Of a stretch of DNA of 35,428 nucleotides, positions 18,100-26,097 are shown piece by piece. Below the pieces are notes generated by a model. The model was not told the DNA's origin. It saw nothing but the letters and a program-made list of their open reading frames with translations, and ran no database searches. A program made the position numbers and the translations under genes. Origin of the DNA: Maricaulis sp. (GTDB lineage Bacteria; Pseudomonadota; Alphaproteobacteria; Caulobacterales; Maricaulaceae); assembly GCF_030149235.1 (NCBI RefSeq), contig NZ_JASBRW010000031.1, forward strand, positions 1-35,428, read 5' to 3'. Every line of letters starts with the position of its first letter. Position 1 is the first letter of the stretch.

Positions 18100-20946
18100 A
18101 TGCGCCTTACGCTTCTCCGCCAGTGCTTTATCGGCCTCTTTGCAGCTCTTGCCCTTACGGCTTGCCAGCCCGCGACGCCGCCGGTCGAGACGCCGCCTGC
18201 CATTTTCGTTCATGAGACCTCCGATCTGCCGGTCGACCCTGCGGTGCTGTATGGGCAATTGCCCAATGGCATGCGCTACGCTGTGATGCAAAACGACACC
18301 CCGGCCGAGACCGTGGCTGTCCGTTTGATCTTCAACGTCGGGTCTCTGGCCGAGAGCGAGGACCAGCGCGGCCTAGCCCATTTTATCGAACACATGGCCT
18401 TCAACGGTTCGACCAATGTGCCCGAGGGGGAGATGATCCCGCTGCTGGAGCGCTATGGGCTGCAGTTCGGTCCCGACACCAATGCTTTCACCGGTTTTGA
18501 AACGGTCGGCTACCAGCTCGACCTGCCGGAGAATAACGAGGAGATCCTCGCGACCGCGATGATGCTGATGCGCGAGACGGCGAGCGAGCTGACGCTTGAT
18601 ATCGAAGCAATTGATGCAGAGCGCGGCGTCATTGCCTCTGAAGCCCGCTTCCGGAACGTTCCGGTGCGGCGCTGGAATAACGCCCTGGGGCGCTTCCTTC
18701 TGCCCGACACGCTGGTGCCCGAGCGCGATCCGATCGGGTTGCCGGAAGTGATCGAAACCGCTCAGCGTGATGCTTTCGTTGACTATTACGAGAATTTCTA
18801 CATCCCGCAGCGCGCCATGATGGTGGTGGTCGGCGATGTCGACCCGGCGGTCATCGAAAGCGATATCCGCGAGACCTTCGGCGACTGGCAGGGGCCTGAA
18901 GAGCCGCGGCCCGACCCCGAGCTGGGCGAGATCAATCCGGACCGGCCGCGCTCGGTTGGCTATTTCTATGACCCGGAAGTCCTGACCATTTTCACCGTCG
19001 ATGCGATGCGTCCCTACGAGCCCTCCCCGGATACGGTGGAAACGCGCTTTGAGAACAATCTGTCGCGGATCGGTAATGCCATTTTGTCGCGCCGTTTCGA
19101 GACCATCGTCAGCAGCGGAACGTCTCCGATCCTGCAAGCCCAGGCGACAAGTTCGTCGGAGTATGACCTGGCCGAGCTGGCGCGGGTTCTCGCCATTGTC
19201 GCACCGGGCCGCTGGGAAGAGGGCGTCGCGCTGGTCGAGCAGGAATTGCGCCGGGCGCTGGACTACGGTTTCACGCAGGCCGAGCTGGACGAACAGATCG
19301 CCAATCAGCGCACGTCCCTGCGGACCGCCGTCGAACAGGCCGGCACGCGCGATAACACGGCGCTTGCGGACGGGATCTGGTCGGCCTGGCGACAGGATAT
19401 CGTTTTCACGACGCCCACCTCATCACTTGAGCGGTTTGAGGCCGGCGCGACCCGCATCACGGTTGATGCAGTCAATGCGGCTTTCCGTGAGCAATGGCAG
19501 GCCAGTGAGCCCTTGCTGTTCCTGGCCAGTTCCACCGAGCTGACGGACGCGGAGAGCGCGATCCTGAACGCGTGGAAGGCCAGTGAGACGGTTGAGGTTG
19601 AAGCGCCGGTGCAGGCTGATTTGTCGGAGTTTGCCTATGGCGATTTCGGACCGGCCGGCGAGGTTGCTTCCCGGGAATATGTCGAGGATCTCAAGCTCCA
19701 TCGCGTGGAGTTCGCGAATGGCGTGCGCCTGTCTTTCCGAGCCAACTCCCTCGAAGCGGGCGAAGTCGCCATCCGGGTGGATTTCGGGGCCGGTTCGCTT
19801 GAGCCGCGGGCTTTGCCGACCGTGGATGTGGTCACGTCCTCCGCTTTTACAGCAGGCGGGCTGGGAGCACATTCCAGTGACGAGTTGAGCCGTGTGCTTG
19901 CCGGCCGGGCCGTTGGCCTGAATTTCAGCGTCGGCGAGAGTGGTTTCTCCCTGTTCGGGGGAACGCGTCCGAGCGATTTCGATGTCCAGATGGACTTGCT
20001 GGCCGCCTATATTGCGGACCCGGGTTGGCGTGAAGACGGGCTGGCCCAATACAAGGCGATCGCGCCGGAACTGCGCCGCAATTTCGCGTCCACACCAACC
20101 GGTGTGCTTCAGGTCGAAGCCGCACGGCTTTTGCGTCGTGGTGATACGCGCTATGGCTTCCCGAGCGAGGAAGAACTGGCTGCCATCGGTGTCGCCGAGA
20201 TGCAGGCCTTCCTGACGCCGGTACTCGAACAAGCGCCGATCGAGATCACGATTGTCGGTGATGTGGAGATCGATCGGGTCATCGAGGTGGTGGCGCAATC
20301 CTTCGGAGCCCTGCCGCCCCGAGCGGAGAGCTGGCCGACCTATGACGAAGCTCGCAATGTCCGTTTCCCGGAGCCGGTCGCCACACCGGTTGAGCTGTTC
20401 CACAATGGGGGTGAGGACCAGGCCATGGCCAATGTCTATTGGCCGATGTTTGACGACAGTGAGCCGCGCCGCAGTCGCGTCCTGACGCTGATGCGCTCCG
20501 TACTGGACCTGAAGCTGACCGAGCGCCTGCGCGAGCGGGATGGTTTCACCTACTCCGCTTTCAATAATGACCTGACCTCGTCGGCGCATCCCGGTTACGG
20601 CTATCTCTGGGTCGGGGTCGATGTGCAGCCGGAAAATCTCGAGGCGACTTATGCCGCGATCGATGAACTCGCAGCCGCTATGGCCAGTGGCGACATCTCC
20701 GAGGATGAAATCCAGCGCGCGCGCCAGCCCTTGCTCGAACAGATCGAGGAAGCCCAGCAGCGCAATGCGGCCTGGCTGAGCTGGGTGGCCCGTTCCTGGG
20801 AGATGCCGGAGCGCCTCGACCGCATTCGCTCGATTGAAGCCGACTATAATGATATCAGCCGCGATGAACTCGTCGCGATGGCAGAAGCCTATCTGGTGCG
20901 CGAGAATAGCTGGCGCGTCAGCATCCTGCCGAATGAAGACCGCTAG
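18100..20946 (+). CDS. M16 family zinc metallopeptidase, lipoprotein
   Basis: This 948-residue two-lobe M16 peptidase starts with a lipoprotein signal peptide. The lipobox is LTAC with C22 as the acylation site, so it should be anchored to a membrane on the periplasmic side. The zinc motif is H94-F-I-E97-H98 followed by MAFNGS, with a downstream glutamate in ERGVIASEAR (E174 or E181) as third ligand. The C-terminal lobe lacks the motif, as expected. An AAAGG precedes the ATG. The FKBP lipoprotein gene follows after 22 bp, so the pair is probably one transcript concerned with envelope protein turnover and folding. It is not a close copy of the M16 gene at 3591-6332: signal type and sequence differ. 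Confidence 0.92.
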   Translation: MRLTLLRQCFIGLFAALALTACQPATPPVETPPAIFVHETSDLPVDPAVLYGQLPNGMRYAVMQNDTPAETVAVRLIFNVGSLAESEDQRGLAHFIEHMAFNGSTNVPEGEMIPLLERYGLQFGPDTNAFTGFETVGYQLDLPENNEEILATAMMLMRETASELTLDIEAIDAERGVIASEARFRNVPVRRWNNALGRFLLPDTLVPERDPIGLPEVIETAQRDAFVDYYENFYIPQRAMMVVVGDVDPAVIESDIRETFGDWQGPEEPRPDPELGEINPDRPRSVGYFYDPEVLTIFTVDAMRPYEPSPDTVETRFENNLSRIGNAILSRRFETIVSSGTSPILQAQATSSSEYDLAELARVLAIVAPGRWEEGVALVEQELRRALDYGFTQAELDEQIANQRTSLRTAVEQAGTRDNTALADGIWSAWRQDIVFTTPTSSLERFEAGATRITVDAVNAAFREQWQASEPLLFLASSTELTDAESAILNAWKASETVEVEAPVQADLSEFAYGDFGPAGEVASREYVEDLKLHRVEFANGVRLSFRANSLEAGEVAIRVDFGAGSLEPRALPTVDVVTSSAFTAGGLGAHSSDELSRVLAGRAVGLNFSVGESGFSLFGGTRPSDFDVQMDLLAAYIADPGWREDGLAQYKAIAPELRRNFASTPTGVLQVEAARLLRRGDTRYGFPSEEELAAIGVAEMQAFLTPVLEQAPIEITIVGDVEIDRVIEVVAQSFGALPPRAESWPTYDEARNVRFPEPVATPVELFHNGGEDQAMANVYWPMFDDSEPRRSRVLTLMRSVLDLKLTERLRERDGFTYSAFNNDLTSSAHPGYGYLWVGVDVQPENLEATYAAIDELAAAMASGDISEDEIQRARQPLLEQIEEAQQRNAAWLSWVARSWEMPERLDRIRSIEADYNDISRDELVAMAEAYLVRENSWRVSILPNEDR

Positions 20947-20968
20947 TTAGATCAAGAGGATCTTGTCC

Positions 20969-21583
20969 ATGCCCCGCACTTCCTTTCTTCTGACGGCCGC
21001 TGCCGCCGCCCTTGCCCTGACCGCCTGCTCGGGCTCTGAAACCCCGGCTACTCCTGTTTTCGAGGGCGACCTTGCAGAGGCGCGCAATTGCGTCACTCCG
21101 GGGGATGAAAGTGCGATTTTCTCCGATGCGTTTGATACCAGCGTGCGCAATGCTGCCGCCAATGCGGAGCAGTCGGCGGTCTTCATAGAACTGGCGCGTG
21201 CCGGCGATTGCGTCTTCGAGCTGGAAAGCGGCCTGATCTATCGTATCCGGACGGCTGCGGCCGATACGGCATCGCCGACGCTCGGTGATCGCGTCACGGT
21301 GCATTATCGCGGCCTGTTTCCCGATGGCGTGGCGTTCAATGACAGCTACGCCAGTGGTGACCCGGTCACTTTCCCGTCCGATCGTCTGATCGAGGCCTGG
21401 CGCCAGGCGCTGCCGCTGATGCGCGAAGGCGAGCTCTGGGAGCTCTATGTGACGCCGGAAATGGGTTATGGCCAGATGGGTACGCCGGGCGGTCCGATCG
21501 GCCCCAATTTCGCGCTGGTCTTCACGCTTGAACTGCTTGACCTGCCGGACGCCCAGGATGAGGACGAAGCCGAGGAAGGCTAG
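20969..21583 (+). CDS. FKBP-type peptidyl-prolyl isomerase, lipoprotein
   Basis: This 204-residue protein has a lipoprotein signal peptide with lipobox LTAC (cysteine at about 20) and a C-terminal FKBP domain (about 88-192). The domain shows the family pattern GDRVTVHYRGLFPDG, F(N)DSY, a long helix-forming IEAWRQALPLMREGELWELYVTPEMGYG, and ALVFTLELLDL. FKBPs catalyse cis-trans isomerisation of proline peptide bonds; this one should act in the periplasm. The tail is very acidic (DAQDEDEAEEG). ATG at 20969 is chosen over an in-frame TTG at 20963 because AGAGGA lies 8 bases before it. It is probably co-transcribed with the M16 lipoprotein peptidase and converges on the VWA gene, 9 bp away. Confidence 0.9.
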   Translation: MPRTSFLLTAAAAALALTACSGSETPATPVFEGDLAEARNCVTPGDESAIFSDAFDTSVRNAAANAEQSAVFIELARAGDCVFELESGLIYRIRTAAADTASPTLGDRVTVHYRGLFPDGVAFNDSYASGDPVTFPSDRLIEAWRQALPLMREGELWELYVTPEMGYGQMGTPGGPIGPNFALVFTLELLDLPDAQDEDEAEEG

Positions 21584-21592
21584 TCCGTCTGT

Positions 21593-23152
21593 CTAGCGCG
21601 ACAGGCGCAGATTGGTCAGATCGCCGGCGATCAGCTCGAACGCGTCACGCAGAGCTGCGCCGGAGGGCGAGTTGAAGTACAGGCTCGGATTGGAGGCGCA
21701 TTGCTCCATCAGCTGCCGGGTCGAGCTTGAATTGACCTGGAAGGTGATGGTGTAGACGCGGATGCCAAGGGCCTTCGCCTCATTGCAGGCGGCCTCGAGC
21801 CGGTTATTCAGGCGACTACGCAAGGTGGAGGAGCTGCTCGATGTGGTTCCCAGCCGGCCATAGCGCGAAAAGCCGTATGCCCCGTAATCGGACCGCAGAT
21901 AGGTCGAGCGGCCGGACATCACATTCTCGCCGTCGGTCAGGATGACCATGGCTTTGACCACTTCTCGGTCATCCCATGCGACGCCCTGGGTGAAGGGTTC
22001 GCCCGGAGAGATTACTCGTATACCCCAGCCTACGCCCTGCGGAATGTTGGTCGTCCCGCTCGCGCCCATGGCAGCGATATCAGAATAGAGCCTGGACGTG
22101 CTCGTGGTCAGCGGTGTGATCGGCCGCGTCGTACAGCGCATGTTCGGGCCGTAATCGTCCTGGATGCGCCCGCCATCATACTTGATCAGATTGCGCAGCC
22201 GGGTCTCACTGTTATTGCTGGAGACACCGTCGGACAGGTAGTCATTACTGTAATCGCGGTCATTCCCGGGCTCATCCGGCGCGAAATAGGGCACAAAAAG
22301 CGTCTCCGGGCGGGCCGTGCTTGGAGCCGTGTCATCGATATCCATCGGGATAGCCCGCGCCTCCACGCAGCCTCCCCAGCTGGTATCGCGCATCATGTCG
22401 AAGAGGTCCCAGTGATTGGCCTCCACCGTGGTGGTGGTGCAGCGCCGGTTACGGCGGCGGCCGGTGCACTCTTCGTATTCGAATGGACCTGGGCCGGCCC
22501 AGTCCGCGTGCTGCGGTGAGAGGGCATCGGGATCAAGCCACCACTGGCGAGCGTAATTGGTGCCGACATTCACGGTTGCCGCGAAGGGGACCAGGCCGAC
22601 CCTGACGTCGCCGACCTCTTCCACGCTTTCATAAACGATGTCGACCAGGAGCTCTGCAGCATCGCGCAGGTCGCGGATTTTCGAACCCCCCATGGATCCG
22701 GTGTTGTCCAGAACCATAACCAGCTCGAGCCGTGAGCGCGCCCGCTGGACCTCGCTTTCCCAGTCCACAGTGATGTAGTCAATGCCGATCAGGCCGAGGA
22801 TAATTGTTTCGACCCTCGCCTCGCCCTTGACGGTGACCGTATCGGTCGCGTCATCGATGGTGACGGAGACATTCTGGACGGTGCCGAGCTCGCGGCCCGG
22901 ATAATTGGCGCGGATGAAGTCGTTGGCGATGCCGAGGGCCTGCTCGTCATTGATGGTCGGGTTGGTTCCGACGGCGAGAGCGGCGGCATCCAGCGCCTGG
23001 GACAGCCGGGTGCGTGCATTCATCGCCTGGGACAGGTCCACCGCGCCGCCGGACATGACGGTGACCGGCAGAAGCGACAATGCAAAGATCATCGCCACAT
23101 TGCCGCGCTTGTCCGCGAGAAAGCGTTTGAGAAATCCGAACATCTCACCCAT
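21593..23152 (-). CDS. TadG-like protein with von Willebrand factor A domain
   Basis: The product is about 519 residues. The N-terminus (FLADKRGNVAMIFALSLLPVTVMSGGAVDLSQAMNARTRLSQALDAAALA) is the TadE/TadG-type anchor that holds Tad pilus-assembly proteins in the inner membrane. A VWA domain follows from about 140, with the metal-site motif D149-N-T-G-S-M and a later TDGENV. A long insertion (about 215-390) with a CTGRRRNRRC patch separates parts of the domain. No tad/cpa genes lie nearby, so a pilus role is uncertain; a general envelope role is equally possible. The start is uncertain: ATG 23152 is used, ATG 23143 is possible, and a TTG at 23206 is unlikely. Confidence 0.82.
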   Translation of the reverse strand: MGEMFGFLKRFLADKRGNVAMIFALSLLPVTVMSGGAVDLSQAMNARTRLSQALDAAALAVGTNPTINDEQALGIANDFIRANYPGRELGTVQNVSVTIDDATDTVTVKGEARVETIILGLIGIDYITVDWESEVQRARSRLELVMVLDNTGSMGGSKIRDLRDAAELLVDIVYESVEEVGDVRVGLVPFAATVNVGTNYARQWWLDPDALSPQHADWAGPGPFEYEECTGRRRNRRCTTTTVEANHWDLFDMMRDTSWGGCVEARAIPMDIDDTAPSTARPETLFVPYFAPDEPGNDRDYSNDYLSDGVSSNNSETRLRNLIKYDGGRIQDDYGPNMRCTTRPITPLTTSTSRLYSDIAAMGASGTTNIPQGVGWGIRVISPGEPFTQGVAWDDREVVKAMVILTDGENVMSGRSTYLRSDYGAYGFSRYGRLGTTSSSSSTLRSRLNNRLEAACNEAKALGIRVYTITFQVNSSSTRQLMEQCASNPSLYFNSPSGAALRDAFELIAGDLTNLRLSR

Positions 23153-23256
23153 TACCCGGCGCTCATTGCTCCCGCTGGCGCCATTTCCGCCTGACAGGAT
23201 AGGCAAGCCGTCTTAAGGATGGGTTCCCAAGCCATTTAAAAATTAGCGCGAAAGCC

Positions 23257-24420
23257 ATGTCTCACAACGCACTTCCTGCCGCCATCGAAGAGCTCCGCAC
23301 GCTCGTTGCCTTCGACACCACCTCGCGCAATTCCAACCTCGAGCTGATCGACTATGTCGAAGCCAAGCTGACAGGCTTGGGCGCCCGCTGTGAGCGCATT
23401 CCCAGTGAAGATGGCCGTAAGGCCAATCTTCACGCCGTATTTGGTCCGCAGGTCGATGGCGGGATCATCCTCTCCGGGCATACCGATGTCGTCCCGGTCG
23501 ATGGGCAGCCGTGGACCTCCGACCCCTGGGCGCTGACCGAGCGAGACGGTCTGCTCTATGGCCGTGGCACTTGTGACATGAAGGGCTTCTCGGCCTGCAT
23601 TTTGGCCCTCGCGCCCAAGATCACGGCAGCGGATCTCAAACGGCCAATCCATATCGCCCTGTCCTATGATGAAGAAGTCGGCTGTCTGGGGGCGCCGGCG
23701 ATGATCGACGAGATCATGGCAGGACCCGTCAAACCGTCCGTCGTCGTGGTTGGCGAGCCGACCGACATGAAGGTCGTGACTGCACACAAGGGCCTGTTCT
23801 CCGTCGTCGTCAGGCTGCGCGGGAAGGAAGCCCACTCCTCCCTGGTCAATGACGGCGCCTGCGCCGTGACCCATGCGGTGCCGCTGATGCAGTATCTCGT
23901 CGAGCAGGCCGAAGCGATGAAGCTGGCGGCGCCGGCCGACAGTCCCTTCGATCCGCCGCACGGCACGCTGACGATTGGCGAGGTGAAGGGTGGAACCGCG
24001 CTCAATATCCTGGCGCTGGACGCTGAATTCGGTTCGCTGATGCGGCCGTGTCCGTGGGATGACCCGCAAGCGGTCGAAGCCGGGCTGCGGCAGCGGGCTG
24101 CCGAGGTGGAGGCCAAGATGCGCCAAAGTGCGCCGGAAGCCTCCGTGAGCGTCGAGGTGCGTTCCTCCGTGCCGGCCTTTGCGCCGGAAGATGATGGTGC
24201 CGCAGAGCGCCTGGCTCGCCAGCTCACCGGTGACAATTCGACACGCGTGGTCAGCTATGGCACCGAGGCCGGCCAGTTCCAGGCCAAGGGCTTGTCTGTG
24301 GTCGTCTGCGGCCCTGGTTCGATCGAGCAGGCGCACCAGCCCGATGAGTTTGTGGCGATTGACCAGCTCGATCGGTGTTGTGCGTTTCTGGACAAGATGG
24401 TCGGGGTGATGGAGCGGTGA
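23257..24420 (+). CDS. argE: Acetylornithine deacetylase
   Basis: This 387-residue M20-family metallohydrolase removes the acetyl group from N-acetylornithine in arginine biosynthesis (cytosolic). Motifs match ArgE: SGHTDVVPVDG with H75 and D77, GTCDMKG with bridging D107, catalytic DEEVGC (E139/E140), GEPTDM, the dimer-lid histidine in EAHSS, MRPCPWD and the final QAHQPDEF with the last metal histidine. The closely related DapE differs in several of these stretches, so ArgE is preferred. The ATG is preceded only by a weak GCGAAAG. It diverges from the VWA gene across about 104 bp and converges on sqdB. Confidence 0.9.
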   Translation: MSHNALPAAIEELRTLVAFDTTSRNSNLELIDYVEAKLTGLGARCERIPSEDGRKANLHAVFGPQVDGGIILSGHTDVVPVDGQPWTSDPWALTERDGLLYGRGTCDMKGFSACILALAPKITAADLKRPIHIALSYDEEVGCLGAPAMIDEIMAGPVKPSVVVVGEPTDMKVVTAHKGLFSVVVRLRGKEAHSSLVNDGACAVTHAVPLMQYLVEQAEAMKLAAPADSPFDPPHGTLTIGEVKGGTALNILALDAEFGSLMRPCPWDDPQAVEAGLRQRAAEVEAKMRQSAPEASVSVEVRSSVPAFAPEDDGAAERLARQLTGDNSTRVVSYGTEAGQFQAKGLSVVVCGPGSIEQAHQPDEFVAIDQLDRCCAFLDKMVGVMER

Positions 24421-24445
24421 GCGTGATCCTCGTCACCCTCCAAAC

Positions 24446-24472
24446 AAAAAGGGCGCCGCAACGGGCGCCCTT
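24446..24472 (-). terminator. Intrinsic terminator of sqdB
   Basis: AAGGGCGCC (24449-24457) and GGCGCCCTT (24464-24472) form a perfect 9-bp stem with a 6-base loop. On the minus strand it is followed by TTT G, giving five Ts including the stem end. It lies 21 bases after the sqdB stop. On the plus strand only TTCC follows, so it may stop argE transcripts poorly. Confidence 0.75.
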
Positions 24473-24493
24473 CCAAACCATATTTGACGGAGC

Positions 24494-25705
24494 CTACTCG
24501 GCCGCCGTTGTCTCGGCCGGTGCCTGCGCCGCAGCTTCCTCGCGGCCTTTGCCCCAGTAGGAGATGCAGGGGATTTTCGTACGGTCGCAGCGATCGGAAT
24601 AATTGCGTGCGATCTCGGTGACTTCCTCCATCAGGCCGGCGGCCAGGGTGATCGGCTTGAGGCCCATCTGCAGGAAGGTGTCGTTCTCGACATGGAGGTC
24701 GTTCTCGTCGGCTTCATTGCGCGGGTTCGGAACCAGCTGAACCTCGGCATTGGTCATGTCAGCGATCATCTTGGCCAGGTCGCGGACGCGGTGCGTCTCG
24801 GTCATCTGGTTCATGATCTGGACCTTGTCGCCGGCAGCCGGCGGGTTCTCCACGGCCAGCTGGATGCAGCGCACGGTGTCCTGGATGTGGATGAAGGCGC
24901 GGGTCTGCCCGCCCGTGCCGTGCACGGTGAGCGGAAAGTCGACAGCGGCCTGCATCAGGAAACGGTTGAGCACGGTGCCATAGTCGCCGTCATAGTCGAA
25001 ACGGTTGATCAGGCGCTCATCGCGCTTGGTTTCTTCCGTTTGCGTACCCCAGACGATGCCCTGGTGGAGATCGGTGATCTTCACCTTGTCGTTCTTGTTA
25101 TAGAAGTGGAAGAAGAGCTGATCCTGGGTCTTGGTCATGTGGTAGATCGAGCCCGGATTGGCCGGGTAGAGGATCTCCTGATCCTTGAGGCCCTCTTCCG
25201 TTTCAACCTTCACCTTGAGATAGCCCTCGGGAATTTTCATGCCCGCCGTGCCGTAGCCGTAGACGCCCATCGTGCCGAGGTGGACGAGGTGGATGTCTTT
25301 GCCGCTGTCGACGATGGCCGCGAGAACGTCATTGGTGGCGTTGAGGTTATTGTCGACCGTATAGCGCTTGTGGCGAGCCGATTTCATCGAGTAGGGCGCG
25401 GCGCGCTGTTCGGCGAAATGGATGATCGTGTCCGGGTTTTCTGCATCGATCAGGTCGACGAGTTCCTGGTAATCCTTGCCGATATTCATGTCGACGAATG
25501 CGATCTCACGGCCGGAAACCTCTTTCCAGGCTGCCAGGCGTTCGCTCATCGGACGGATCGGCGTCAGCGATTCGACTTCCAATTCGATATCGATCTTGCG
25601 GCGCGAGAGATTGTCGACGATGACAACGTCATGGCCGAGATTGGAGAGGTGCAGTGCCGTCGGCCAACCGCAAAAACCGTCGCCGCCGAGTACGAGTACT
25701 TTCAT
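24494..25705 (-). CDS. sqdB: UDP-sulfoquinovose synthase
   Basis: This 403-residue extended SDR matches SQD1/SqdB, which joins sulfite to UDP-glucose to make UDP-sulfoquinovose, the head-group donor for sulfolipid. Visible family features are the NAD motif GGDGFCG (7-13), an EQRAAPYSM stretch, LGTMGVYG with T145, the Y188-x-x-x-K192 pair in YHMTK, LHQGIVWGTQT, and the C-terminal VPNPRNEADEN. Conservation with plant SQD1 is visible by eye along the whole length. The alanine-rich tail (EEAAAQAPAETTAAE) is an extra. No sulfoquinovosyltransferase (sqdX/sqdD) is in the window. AAGG precedes the ATG. It has its own terminator and diverges from gap over a 392-bp region. Confidence 0.88.
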   Translation of the reverse strand: MKVLVLGGDGFCGWPTALHLSNLGHDVVIVDNLSRRKIDIELEVESLTPIRPMSERLAAWKEVSGREIAFVDMNIGKDYQELVDLIDAENPDTIIHFAEQRAAPYSMKSARHKRYTVDNNLNATNDVLAAIVDSGKDIHLVHLGTMGVYGYGTAGMKIPEGYLKVKVETEEGLKDQEILYPANPGSIYHMTKTQDQLFFHFYNKNDKVKITDLHQGIVWGTQTEETKRDERLINRFDYDGDYGTVLNRFLMQAAVDFPLTVHGTGGQTRAFIHIQDTVRCIQLAVENPPAAGDKVQIMNQMTETHRVRDLAKMIADMTNAEVQLVPNPRNEADENDLHVENDTFLQMGLKPITLAAGLMEEVTEIARNYSDRCDRTKIPCISYWGKGREEAAAQAPAETTAAE

Positions 25706-25894
25706 GATGCCTTGCCGCCTGTCCCGGGCGTTCCCTTGTAAGTTTCAGCTGTGTTCTTGCAGGCAGGGAAGGCCATTTCAAGACCCCGGCCTGCTCTCGA
25801 CCGCAGCGGATGGCGCTTTGCACCGGTTTGCCGCGTTCCGGCTGCGGCGAGAATGCACTGTTTGATGGTAGCGCAAACAAAAGCAGAAAATCAG

Positions 25895-25911
25895 TCATTT
25901 CGGCGAAATGA
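25895..25911. promoter_or_regulatory. 17-bp perfect palindrome, candidate operator for gap or sqdB
   Basis: TCATTTCG, a central G, and CGAAATGA form 8-bp perfect arms. The compact symmetric form suits a dimeric transcription factor better than an RNA hairpin. It lies 187 bases before gap and 190 bases before sqdB, almost exactly midway. No cognate regulator is in the window. Confidence 0.45.
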
Positions 25912-25974
25912 AGCGAATTTGCACTCAATTTTCGCGGGTTGTCGCGAAGGATGCGCATGCCGTGGCGCATCTGC

Positions 25975-26018
25975 AAAAAAATCCACCGCAACCCATTCTG
26001 CGCGCGTGATGCGGTGGA
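25975..26018 (-). terminator. Orphan minus-strand intrinsic terminator
   Basis: TGCGGTGGA and TCCACCGCA (26010-26018 and 25982-25990 on the plus strand) form a perfect 9-bp stem with a 19-base loop. Read on the minus strand, the stem is followed immediately by seven Ts (25981-25975), the classic intrinsic terminator form. No minus-strand gene ends here, since gap lies on the plus strand. Confidence 0.6.
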
Positions 26019-26085
26019 CCTTGGCGCGAAAGGCGGCTAAATCCGCGCCAAATTCGCCGGGTTTTTTCCGGTGCTCTGCATTTAA
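25975..26085 (-). ncRNA. Candidate small RNA antisense to the gap leader
   Basis: On the minus strand three stem-loops follow one another: CACCGG/CCGGCG (26073-26055), TTGGCGCG/CGCGCCAA (26051-26021) and the terminator hairpin (26018-25982) with its T7 tail. This resembles a small RNA of roughly 100 bases ending at about 25975. The 5' end is a guess, since no clear minus-strand promoter was found. It would be fully complementary to the gap 5' leader. Alternatives are a bare insulating terminator or a plus-strand structured leader. Confidence 0.25.
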
Positions 26086-26097
26086 GGAGACTTGCGT

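Larger units (their letters stand above)
25706..26097. other. 392-bp sqdB-gap intergenic region rich in inverted repeats
   Basis: No protein gene is apparent. The gap-proximal half holds abutting inverted repeats: 25895-25911; TTCGCG/CGCGAA (25931-25948); GATGCGC/GCGCATC (25950-25971); 25982-26018; TTGGCGCG/CGCGCCAA (26021-26051); and CGCCGG/CCGGTG (26055-26073). The sqdB-proximal half has a long-loop repeat CCGCAGC/GCTGCGG (25801-25847). Promoters for both divergent genes must lie here but I cannot place them with confidence. Confidence 0.6.

Noticed and set aside
3591-20946. The two M16 peptidase genes as a recent duplication
   Set aside because: They differ in signal type, motif context (HLFEHLMFNGSE versus HFIEHMAFNGST), length and most of the sequence. 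They are distant family members, not recent copies.
25706-25975. 6S RNA or another named RNA in the sqdB-gap region
   Set aside because: Some alphaproteobacterial gap loci have RNA genes nearby as I recall, but I could not recognise the long rod with a central bubble here, so I do not name it.
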